64,000 nucleotides of DNA from HXMU1420-13 sp965228545 (lineage in GTDB: Bacteria; Bacteroidota; Rhodothermia; Balneolales; Balneolaceae): the NCBI GenBank assembly GCA_965228545.1, contig OZ245822.1, positions 558,001-622,000 on the forward strand, read 5' to 3'. The notes below the pieces were generated by a model that ran no database searches, had not been told where the DNA came from, and worked only from the letters and a program-made list of their open reading frames with translations. The position numbers and the translations under genes are program-made. Positions 28,701-38,900 of this stretch are shown here, one piece after another. Each line of letters begins with the position of its first letter. The stretch's first letter is position 1.

Positions 28701-29982
28701 AATGCCAGAAATCAAAACTATGCCGGTTGAAATGCTCGCACATGAACTTGAGCCGGTAATTTTAACTCGCGATCTATTCGAATACGAGCCATTAGCCACT
28801 TTAGTAATTCTACCTCGTCAGATTCATTTCGACAACGATATGTCGTACATCAATGCTTCTGCAGCGCAAATGCTTGACAAACTTGCTAAGTATTTGATCA
28901 ATAAAGATGAATATCTCATCGATCTTAATGGCTTTACCGATACAAAAGCATCGGTTGCTTATAATGCTGCATTATCAGAAAGGCGCTCGCTGGCAGTACG
29001 CGCTTACCTAGTAGCAGCCGGTGTTGATAAGAGAAGACTATTAATTGAAGGCTTCGGTGAGCTCGACGCGATGGGTAAAAACGCTGTTGAGATGGCACTT
29101 GAACGCCGCGTAGAATTTGATCTTAATGAATTGAACGAAGAAGTAACCTTTGTGGATCAGGTAGAGGATTTGCAAGTTCAGCAGAAAGCAAAGAACGTGG
29201 GCAGTTGGGATTACATCTTCAAATTTGAGCATAATGCTGTTCCGACAAACATCAATCTGCAAAAAGGTTCGGATGAGTTGAACTTCCTGAACAGATATAT
29301 GATAGAGCGTATTGCCATTGCGATGGATAAATATCCGGAAATTGGCGTACGAATAGCATTACCTGCCGACGACCGTTTCGTAAATCTTCAAATGGATATC
29401 CTAGCTGAGCTAGAACGTACAGGAGCTGACATCAACCGTTATATGTTTGCAAGAGGCGTACAAGGCGATCAGAACACAATCCAGATAAGCTACACCAACG
29501 ATAGCTTACTCGAGTTATTTGAACAAAAAGATGACATTAAGTTCTTGAATAATTCTCAAATTAATGAGTTGACAGAGAGCATGCTTCGAATCTTGAAGTC
29601 GCGTGAAGATTACGAGTTGATTCAGGATCTATCGCAAAGTTACGTTGTGCCAGATCGTGTGAATTTTGTGGTAAACAGCACCAAATTGGATAACGAATCA
29701 CAGGCAGTAATGTCGCGCATTGGTTCTTATTTGCGAAATAATGCGGGTGTATATTTAGAGCTCCGAGGTGATGGTTCGCAACGTGATAGAAATCGCATGA
29801 TTGAAATGCAACGATATTTACAACAATGGGGTGTTGACAGTGGCCGCGTAGAATTCAGCCAGGTTACTGTTCAAACCGATGGAACTGCCATTCGGGTAGA
29901 GTACAAAAATGCAGATTCCATCAACCTGCTAAACGTGAAATCTCTGAACCTTAAACCGGGTGCAGGCACCGCAGGGAGATAA
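22741..29982 (+). CDS. Giant outer-membrane beta-barrel protein with DUF11, SdrD-like and OmpA-like domains
   Basis: This 2413-aa protein starts at TTG and has a signal peptide (ELYA-QQ, about residue 24). From about 25 to 870 are DUF11-like and SdrD/CarboxypepD-like beta domains, including FLDCDENNMQDPSEVGIPGV and the conserved KGELHRADFAVCEC. An invasin-like segment near 1050-1140 (LNVLTNNVAADGNSTAV) precedes a region of about 800 residues (about 1190-1980). That region has alternating amphipathic strands typical of an outer-membrane barrel. An OmpA-like peptidoglycan-binding domain follows (about 2020-2128, GFTDTKAS...LSERRSLAVRAYL), then two degenerate OmpA-like copies to the end. It is likely the outer-membrane anchor or exporter for its secreted neighbours; that is inference. 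The next gene starts 2 bases after its stop. Confidence 0.78.
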   Translation: MRHIFLHIILLALLSIAGVGELYAQQYTSSTDKVANQASLTYTESDTGLEVIQYTNEVIVNIDSNPEFDFFPNNSIAEFRGTTVEITHFLTNSGNTTATYLIKGFNAQDGDDYDLQNLEWSTIQVSQAKLNTTFNTDTLTTQVTLQPDEQLEISYLGSISINEPKDSLVAHMVFEATDLATGVTKTNIDDIRIRIGAVVELAKAQSGNEEKNRGDEFSYIISGENTGDMTAFPTNIIVDGINQQKVILTDSIPANLIFTRFESLSKGQPLYHLAETGEFEYQTTPPANLDDVDKIGVAFDSLRVGETFQVTFGVQISETASGEIVNIADITFVDPDGTVVVEGASNDVVANIDGATAEIDYFTNEDFEEKTATSSIGDPLNIQATASACNENRARVERVRITILSELTGDEEEFEGIETGRNTGVFRIPDPVPTRDGNEFEVVQFNGILETTEEDVVTAVLNCAGLGGGIGGPATIEAAVIVDPFGFVFDSETNQVVQGAEIRIIDVTGQNNGGNPGELATVYRPNGRDITNNIENSDVQGKYRFPFLRPGIYRLEVIPPAGYKFASELNVSQLPDGRKVDSLASYGQEFTIVGDPIGLDVDIPLDPLATGVLFAQKTVDRKVADIGDYLNYKIEVNSKAVNTINDLRVNDVLPFGFKYVLGTSRVDGDTLADPNGGRGPNLEFNIGSIDPGEKKELTYRVYIGPGAERGDGINKAQVLGDSLIVKISNEAKVDVEVRGGVFSEEALIVGKVFLDCDENNMQDPSEVGIPGVRLYLENGNFVITDSEGKYSFYAVKANKHVLKIDNHSLPQGSKMKVLDNRHAFDPSSRFVDVKKGELHRADFAVCECTEQVYNEITRRADALTSGDDALSTSLKQSFTVNESNSNRGSGRFDQASGTIGNAKAPKIETNSGNTPNDILSSPGEVVGKDTLNEAPRFNIEQMLVDAGEGTEILNITDQDTLTIDQVTILAKGTNGGVFDLYVNGEIIPASRIGQRSSSAQNGLQVWEYVSIQLQPGVNTILLHEGDPFGNLRGSDTKQVFVPGELNNIQLNVLTNNVAADGNSTAVIEANFVDKDGIKIGSRLPVTLDTEFGTWLVQDINAELPGTQTFVEGGNATFQLKAPAQPYTSLTRISVGDKFAETTIEFLPDLRPLIAAGIIEGTLRLREPLNIANVENDGFERELKELSYSMNSFTADARFAFFLKGKVSGRTLLTAGFDSEKEKEERLFRDIRPEEYYPIYGEAAIRGYDAQSSGRLYLRLDRGKTYVLYGDFITQQNDADIQLGAYNRAQNGVKSHFEQGALQVDAFGVSSVSARRISEFRGQGISRYELPDRDLIENSEIIEIITYDREQISTLDSTGVPSDPSMILTRERLTRFTDYVVDPFTGVITFKSPISSVDGEFNPVYIRVTYEVENDDERYMIGGVGAKFEVRDGVNVGAGIVQDNNPTNEFTMATGNMNVELGKSTQIIAEVAHTMSDQSGTGTAGRVELRHRGKKFDMLTQVGKSGTNFDNKGASLGQARTEARSRARVSLTKSTKIGAEFLLSRNDTTGDQTVGGLFSLQQNLTSGVNAEVGIRYSDKTSKTAEPVTNTNLRGKITAELPFVKGASTFGEYEQDINASDRKLIAIGGEYKIRSFAKAFARHEFVSSTGGQYTLQSNAQRNSTVFGLNANYMKNGQVFSEYRMNDAVEGRSGQASLGLRNRFVIKEGLGMNVGFERIFTVQGPNRNDGTSISTAVDFTGSSRWKGTARAEARFGQNQDTYLNSLGYGVRLSDDWTMLARNIISVNSIKNAAGVQKIQERFQFGAAYRDTHTNMFDALIRYEFKFEKDDNIAPDFARTAHVFSTHANYKPQSDLVISGRVAAKYTKSEDDLNSDTSFLELISGRVLYDLNDRWDAGINASLLANSDFSTKNYGLGVELGYIVATNLRLAGGFNFFGYEDEDLAENNYTQPGAYLGFAYKFDEQIFRNLAPNRAMELLDESVYLKCVPCEMPEIKTMPVEMLAHELEPVILTRDLFEYEPLATLVILPRQIHFDNDMSYINASAAQMLDKLAKYLINKDEYLIDLNGFTDTKASVAYNAALSERRSLAVRAYLVAAGVDKRRLLIEGFGELDAMGKNAVEMALERRVEFDLNELNEEVTFVDQVEDLQVQQKAKNVGSWDYIFKFEHNAVPTNINLQKGSDELNFLNRYMIERIAIAMDKYPEIGVRIALPADDRFVNLQMDILAELERTGADINRYMFARGVQGDQNTIQISYTNDSLLELFEQKDDIKFLNNSQINELTESMLRILKSREDYELIQDLSQSYVVPDRVNFVVNSTKLDNESQAVMSRIGSYLRNNAGVYLELRGDGSQRDRNRMIEMQRYLQQWGVDSGRVEFSQVTVQTDGTAIRVEYKNADSINLLNVKSLNLKPGAGTAGR

Positions 29983-29984
29983 GC

Positions 29985-32900
29985 ATGAAAGTTTGGGAAA
30001 TACATTATATGGAAAGCACACTGGGTAATACCAGCTACCGAAAAGCAGCTAAAAAAGTACTATTTGTACTGCTTTTTGCTGTTTTATCTACGGCAACACT
30101 ATGGGCACAACCGGCGGGGTATTTGTTTTATAAACCCATCACGTTAAATGGATCGCAGATTCAAGGGACGCACACTAACTTTCCAGTACTAATTAGTATC
30201 ACCGATCCTGATTTAGCGGCTAATGCACGTAGTGATGGTTTTGATATCGTATTTACTACAAGCGCTTCATCTACTACCATTCTCGATCATCAAATTGAAA
30301 GCTATAATTCTTCGACCGGACAGCTAATTGCGTGGGTTAAAGTTCCAAACTTACCGGATGCCGGAACTACTATTTATATGTTCTATGGCAATTCTAGTGT
30401 TAGCAGTAGCCAATCTACACCAAATACTTGGTCAAACAATTTCCGTTTGGTGTATCACATGGGGACCAATTTTAATGATGCAGGCCCAAACGCTAACAAT
30501 GGAACCAATAACGGAACAGTTAATGCAACCGGTAAAATTGGCAACGCCCGCCGCTTTGATGGAAACAACGATTATATTGCCATAAATGATTTTTATAACG
30601 CTTCTGGTAACCAACAAGTAACCGTTTCAGCTTGGATTAAGACCAGTGATGGGGGCGATCAGATAATTGCTTCCTACGATAGAAATGAATATTGGCGCTT
30701 CGAAATAAATGGAAATGGTGGTGGTACAGGTCAGCTTGGTTGGGATGTACTAACCAGCGCAGGTCAAATTGACTTTGGTTCAAACGCAACGGTAAATAAC
30801 AATGCATGGCGCCATGTAACCGGGGTTTATAACAACGGTGCGGTACGTATTTATATTGATGGTGTTCAGAATTCTAATACCACCCAAGGAAGTAGTTTTG
30901 GTACAGGAACAACCCGATATGGGTATATTGGTACTGGGTCTGAGTCTAGTACTTTTGACGGGAATAAAGGTCCAAATAGTTACTTTAATGGCGATATGGA
31001 TGAGGTTAAAATCTCAAATGTAGCCCGATCAGCAAACTGGATTCGAACCGAATTTAATAATCAAAATACTCCTGGAACCTTTCACACGGTTGGGGCACAA
31101 ACGGCCATCGATCAAACCCCACCAACTCTGGAAACAGCCGAAGCGAGTGCTGATTCGATTATTTTAAATTACAATGAATCGCTTGATCAGTCTTCAGTAC
31201 CATCAACAGGAAGTTATACAGTAAATATTGGCGGATTACCTGTTAGTATTTCTAGTGTTTCAATTTCGAACGATACTGTTTTTGTACTTCTACAAAACCC
31301 GATTTTACCATCCGATAATATTACCTTGTCTTACACTTCGGGTAGCAATCCGGTTCGCGATATCTCACTTAACAATGTTGCTAATCTTACAAATACAGTA
31401 GTCACTAATCTAGATAATTCGAATCTACCAAGCCCACCAATACAAATTAGTGCAACTGCCGTAACTGGAGGAAACATTGAAATTACTTTTGATGATGTAG
31501 ACGGAACTCCAACCATCACAACCTACACCATAAAACGAGGAACTGCACAGGGGGGACCTTACACCCAAATCGGAACGATAACCGATAACGAAAGCGCGAA
31601 TTATACATTCACTGATTCAAACACTTCCGATGGAACTGAATATTTCTATGTAGTTACCTCAACAAATGGGAATTCTACAGAAAGCTCTAATTCCGAAGAA
31701 CTCAGCGCTACGGCTGATGCAACCAATCCAACGCTCGAACTTATATCGGTAAGTGCATCAGTGGTTACATTAGATTATGACGAATTGATGGACATCAGTT
31801 CCGTTCCGGCTACTGGAGATTTTACAGTAAACATCAATTCTAGTCCGGTTAGTATAACTGATGTTGATGTTAGCGGATCGCGAGTAATTCTAGAAATTGA
31901 TCCCGAAGCCAGTGCCGGCGATAATATCACAGTAACGTATAGCATTGGCGCGAACCCCATTCGTGATGAGGCTCAAAATCAGGCTACGGCATTTTCAGCC
32001 ATAACAGCCATAAATAATACACCAGGTTCGGGAAATTTTGGCCCTGATCCTTGCCCTATTGTAAATGGTAAAGACGTTGCGTGGTCATGTTTTAGTGGCA
32101 TTTTTAATGGAACGTCAATGACGGCGAATGTAGGTGGTTTAGATATTGCAACCGTAACTGCGGCAACAGGTTCTGCTACAACTTTTGCCCCAAATGCTAT
32201 TCAACAATGGTCATCGGGTGCTTTTTCCGGCGATCAATTTAACGGCCCACAAGCAAACCCGAGTGGTACAGCAGGCAATGCAACTTCGCTAGATATTAAC
32301 ATTCCGGGAAGTATTCCTTCAGATGCACTTGTTCTATCGCTAAATAGATTACGCCCAATTGCCGGAGCAGGTACTTCTTATACTTTAGAAGCTTTTGATG
32401 GAAGCAACAATAAATTAACAATCAATGATTGGGTAACAGGGCAGGGATTAGATGGCGGTGTTTGTACCAATAATGTGGTACTTAACTACACCAATGGAAA
32501 TACAACCATCGAGTTTCAACCTACGATTTCCGGAAATCAGGCTTGTGCTTCAAGTTCCACGCCTATTTGGTTCCGAATTACTGACGACAATGTAGAGCGC
32601 ATTGAACTTCGAAAAGTTGCAACCTCTGCCGATAACATTCACATTGGGTTAGGTGTTGTTGCTGATTTTGGTGATGCCGTCGCTACCTATGGTACCGATT
32701 ATGATGGAAGTGGGGTTCCTCCGGCATTTCATTTATTAAACAACGGATCGCCGGATTTAGTGTTTTTAGGTGCAAGTGTTGATGGTGATGGAAACGGAAT
32801 CCCAACTGCAAATTCGAATGGCGATGATTTAGAAACGAGTACTATAGGTGGTGGTGATGATGAAGACGCTATTTCTATTTTAACTGATATTAACACAGCT

Positions 32901-35900
32901 CAAACAACCTACCAAACCACACTTGTTTGTACTAACGGTGGGTTCGTTTCCGGTTGGATAGATTTTGATCAATCGGGCAGCTTTGATCCTAATGAATTTG
33001 CTAAAACTGTGTGTTCAGCAGGCAGTGCCACACTCAAATGGACCGGAATTTCTGGATTAGTTACCGGAACAACAGCTGCTCGTTTTAGAATTGCCAGCAG
33101 TCAATCGCAAGTTGCAGTACCTACCGGTTTTGCATTTGATGGTGAAGTAGAAGACTACAACATCAATATCATTCCGCCGCCACTGCCAGATCTTGAAATT
33201 GCAAAAACGGTAAATAACTCCAATCCTGTAATTGGCGAAACAATCACTTATACATTGTCTTTAACCAATCCTGGTGAGTTCAAAGCGAGTGGAATTCGCG
33301 TTACTGATCAATTACCAAATGGAGTTACTTTTGTTTCTGCTACGGCTTCGCAGGGTTCGTTCAATGCTTCCAGTGGAGTTTGGAATATTGGAACACTCGC
33401 AGAGGGCGACACTACTACGGTTACGTTGAATATAAATGCAACAGTGAATTCAGGTACTCTTGGTAATACCATTATAAATAATGCATCTATTACCGCATTA
33501 AACGAAACCGACCCCGAACTGAATAATAATTCAGCTTCGGTGGGGATAACTGTAGTACCTGAATCGGCCGATATCGCTATTTCGAAAATTGTAGATGATG
33601 CCACAGCTATTGAAGGGCAAAGTTTGGTGTTCACTGTTATTGTAAATAACAATGGTCCCAAAACAGCAACAAATCTTAAAATTCAGGATCAAATCCCAAG
33701 TGGATTATCCTATGTGTCTTCTACGCCTAGCGTTGGTACATATACGGTGGGAACCGGAATATGGGATATCGGCTCGCTTGCTAATGGGGCACAGGCCACC
33801 TTAGTTATTAATGCAACAGTTAATGGCAACACCGAGGGCAGTACTATTACCAATACGGCAAATCTGAGTTCGATGGATCAAATTGATCCTAATGCAACCA
33901 ACAATACCGGTAGTGTAGATGTTGATGTTATTGTACCGGGATTCCCCCAATCTTGCACAGAAATTCCAAATCCAATATTTGAAGGCAATTCATTAATCTC
34001 AGGTTCTGCCGGTCAGGTTGGCGCTGTTTACTTATTCGAAGATGTAACCGCTGGAGTAGATGCAGAAATTGAAATCTTGTCGATAAATAATGCCTATTTA
34101 AATGCATTTGATGCAAGTATTTCGGGTGATTTCGATAATTTCCAACCCGAAATCGGAGTATTGGACGAGAACCTCCCAGAAGGTTACATCGATTTCGAAA
34201 TCCGATTCCTGCAAGCGAATACTCAGAACCCAAAGTATCTCACCTATGCAGCTACTGCCATCGATATTGATGGAAATAACTTAAAAGAATTTGTTGGCTT
34301 CCAACGCTTAACCACATTTACGGTAGAGCAAACCACAAACTTAGTGGTAGGTAGTGAAGGTATATATACCACGTTTAGAGCTCCCGGCAATACAGAAGCT
34401 CCGGGTGTGGATACCACCGTTACCGATAATCTGGTGTATACTACCTATACCAACGAACCTAAATTCAGATATCGTGCTGGTATCAAAGATCCGGTAAACA
34501 CAACACGTAGGCAATTCTCTCTTGGCTTTAGCCCATGTATTATAAATGGTTTCAATAATCCTACATCAACCAATATTGTTGACCTAGGAATCACTAAAGC
34601 AGTGAATGACAACACTCCAAATGAAGGTGATAATGTTACGTTCACTATTCAGGTGTCGAATTTACAAGGTAATTCGGTTGGGGATGTGGAGGTCACTGAT
34701 CAATTACCGGGCGATTTAACCTTTGTAAGTGCAACAGCAAGCCAAGGTACATATACCAACGGTACTGGCATTTGGGATGTAGGTACACTTGCGGGCGCAC
34801 AGAATGCTACGCTTACCATCGTTGCATCAGTTAATAATAACACAGCCGGAAATAGTTTTACCAACACAGCTACTATAACCGATTATACCGGAACAGATGG
34901 TAATGTGAATAACAACACCGCCTTTGTAAATATGGTGGTAAATGATCCCCAAGTTACCTCCTGTACCGATCCACCTACTTTTAATTTCTTTACTCAAACG
35001 TTAGAGCAAGGTGTTCCAAATCAGGTGAATGCTGTGTATAGATTCTCAAGTGTAGCTTCGGGCGTGGATGCCTTAGTTAAAGTGATTTCTATAAATAATG
35101 CCACTCTCGATAATATTGATGACAATGGCATAGCAAATTCGAATGCTAATTTTAGTCCACTTTTCACTGCGTTACAAGGCGGTGGTTATATCGATTGGGA
35201 AATAACATTTGTAGCCACAGGAACTACGAATCCGGTAAAAAAAGACTTCGCCCTTACCGGCTTAGATATTGATGGGTTTGTGTATGGTGACGGAACCGTT
35301 CAAGATTATCTTGGATTCTCCCAAAACCAAGGAAATATTGTACAAGCCGGTAATAACTTGCAAGAAACAACCGCAGGTAATTTCCAACTGTTCGAGTCAT
35401 CTACCACTACAGATGGCAATGGATCGTTTGATATCGACCACATGGCATATCTTATCTATAAATATACTTCTGTGTTCAGGATTAGAACAGGTACTACTAC
35501 TACCGGTACAACTGTTGATGACCGACTAGTAGACATCGACTTTACGCCATGTAGAAATCAGGATTTTACCAATCCGGTTACAACTACCAGAGATGCAGAT
35601 ATTCAGGTGGTGAAAACAGTAGATGAAACCAATCCTTTAGAAGGTGAGAACATCAACTTTACCATTTCTGTAACCAATAACGGCCCAGAAAGAGCAACCG
35701 AAGTAGATATTAATGAAACCTTGCCAGCAGGATTAACTCTTGTGCAGTCTATCCCAAGTGTGGGTACTTACAATCAGTTGACAAATATTTGGGCGGTAGG
35801 AACCCTGAACAATGGAACTTCGGCTACACTTCAAATTGAGGCAACGGTAAATTCTAATATTCAAGCTGATTCGCTCATCAACAAAGCTTTTGTTCAAGGG

Positions 35901-38900
35901 TTGAATCAAGTAGATCCAAATATTGCAAACGACACCTCATCGGTAGTTATAAAAGTGGGAGTAGAATTAACCGGAATTGTTTTCGAGGATATAACAGGGA
36001 ACGGTGTAAGCGAGGACTTAACATTTAACGATGCTGCAGGCGATCAACAAGCACTGGAGAATATAGAAGTACATTTGTTTAAAGATGGTGGTGATGGTAC
36101 TCCGGATGGGAATGACGATACATTTATTGAAACCACAACCACTAACAATCTTGGCGAATATACATTCAAAATTGGAGATGATGCAGATTATTGGGTGGTC
36201 GTAGATTCAAAAACAGGAGAGCTCACCGATGGAAGCTCTTGGGGAGAACAAACGTATGGCCCGACAGGTGGATACTGCGAGGATGGAAACGGAAATGTAG
36301 TAGTAAAGACTGCGGCCGGAAACTGTTTTGGTGGCCGAAGGGGTGCACAATCTGATAATATCTCAGAAACACCGGTACCTTCTGATTTGCCAAATGCCGA
36401 GCACCTTGCAAAAGTTACTGTAAGCGGAACCGGAGTTAGCGGAATTAATTACGGGTTTAGTTTTAATGTAGTTACTAATACCGACGATGGCGATGACGAC
36501 GGAAGTTCGGCCCGAAGTATACAAGGAGCGTTGCGACAATTTATCACCAATGCAAACCAAATAACGGGTGCAAATACGATGCGGTTTGTGCCTTCCGTGC
36601 CAACGAACTCAGCGGGAAGTGGAGGCAATTGGTGGACTACTACCCTTAGCTCAGAATTACCTGCAATTAATGATCCATTAACCACCATAGCGGGTACTGC
36701 ATACCTCAACTCTGCACCTAAAACAATTCGAGATGATAATCCGGGAAGTATTGGAACCGGAGGGTCTGTGGGTGTTGATAATCTTGCTGGGAATACTACA
36801 ACCCGTAAAGAATTTGAAGTGAATTTAGCTGATGCAGGAGCAAACGCATTATTAGTAAATGCAACAGGTGCTTACACAATCAGAAATGTGGCACTTTACA
36901 ACAACACAACAGGTATTCGAGTACAAGCCGGAAATAATGGCTTGCTTGAAAAGAATATACTTGGTGCACGGGCTGATGGAACCGATCCTACCGGCGGGCT
37001 TCGACTTGATACGGGAATTGAATTCAACGGAGCATCTGCTGTAAATCCATTAATACAAGAAAACTACATAGCATTTTTGAATGGTACAGGAATTAAATCG
37101 TTAAACCAGGCATCAGTATTAAATGTATTCAAAAATGAAATCTATCAGGTTGCTTTAACAGGTACCAACACCAATGGTGTAGAAGGAATCGGAACATGGA
37201 CCATTCAACAAAACCGAATTCATGAAGTAGGTAATGGTTCGAGTTCGCCAATAAACGGTGGACATGGTATAGAAATAGGAAGTGAAACAGGTACTTCGGC
37301 AAATAATACCATCCGAAACAACAGCCTATACAATAATGCTGTAACCGGTATGAGCATGCTAAACGGGGTAACTGCTTCGGTTGTTGAAAGAAATGAGATT
37401 TATCAAAATGGTACTAATTATTCGGCATCAGGAACTAAGCTAGGAGCTGGTATCAAGCTGTCGACCCCTGCAGGAGTGACTCAAAGTGGTGTGCGAATTG
37501 GCCGAAATAAATTCTATGATAATTATGGGATTTCCATTGATTTAGTAGTAGCCGGTACGGGACAGGCTGATGGTGTTAATCCAAACGATGGTGTTTTGGT
37601 TTCTGCCACAAATACACCCAATCGCGGGTTAGATTATCCGGTATTTACAATTACTACATTGGAAAATAATATCCTTCATGTTGAAGGTTATGTAGGCACA
37701 ACATCAACCAAACTAGCCGGAACTTATACTATTCAGGTGTATAAAGCAGATGACGATGGAGATAGTAACGCTTTGATTGAAGTAGGTGGCACACTAAACC
37801 GACCGCATGGCGAGGGTAGAGATTTAATCGGCGTAATCACTACCAATGCAAATGGCACCTTTAATACCGATATACCTGTACCAGGAAATGTGAGCCTGGC
37901 ATTTAATGATCGGGTTACCGCAATTGCAATCAGTTCTGTGAATAATACTTCAGAGTTTAGTGCAAACTCGCGTGTTATACCAACCGGCGTTTCGGTGAGT
38001 GGGTTTGTGTATAACGATGTGAATCACAATCAGAACAAAGATAGTGGCGAAAATGGGTTAGAAAACGTAACCATTGTACTATATAACACCCAGCAGAATA
38101 ATTGTAAGAGTGTGCTTACTAATTCTGATGGATTCTACGAATTTACAAACGTGCTAAATGGTACGTATGACCTGATTGAAGCTTTTGGCCAAAGTGTGCC
38201 AACTCCAGATATTTGTACACCTGCTGCAAACGATCCTGATGATTTTATTTCAACAACACCAAACTTAAGAACAGTTACTGTTAATAACTTACCCGCTTTT
38301 CAGGATTTTGGTGACTTCGAAGGATCTAAAATAACAGGTACAGTATTTAATGATAATGGGATTTCAAATGGTACAGCCAACGATGGAATCAAAAACGGTG
38401 GTGAAGGTGGTTTATCTACCAAGCTTGTGCGTGCATTAGATGCTAATGATGTGTTGATCGAGCAAACTACTTCTGCTGCGGATGGTACATACGCGCTTTA
38501 TGTACCCAAATCGGTGGTTGGTGATGGCGGTACCATTAAAATTACAGAAACTGATGGTGCAGAGTTTATTACAACCGGTGGAAGTGTTGGAACAACCGGA
38601 GGCACGTACACCATTGGAAATGATCAAACGGTATTCATAAACAATGTTGGAACCGAATACACAGGGGTAGATTTCGCTGATGTTCAAGTTTCAACATTGT
38701 TGACCGATGGATCAAAATCTACCCAACCCGGAGCAGTTGCAACCTTCACACATTTATTTACGGCACAAACTGCCGGTACTGTTACCTTTACAACCAGTTC
38801 GGTGAATAACCCGAATATTAACTTCCCGGTTGTGCTAACCAGAGATTTAAATTGCGATGGTGACCCCGACTCGGGCGAACCATTCTTATCGGCAAGCGAT

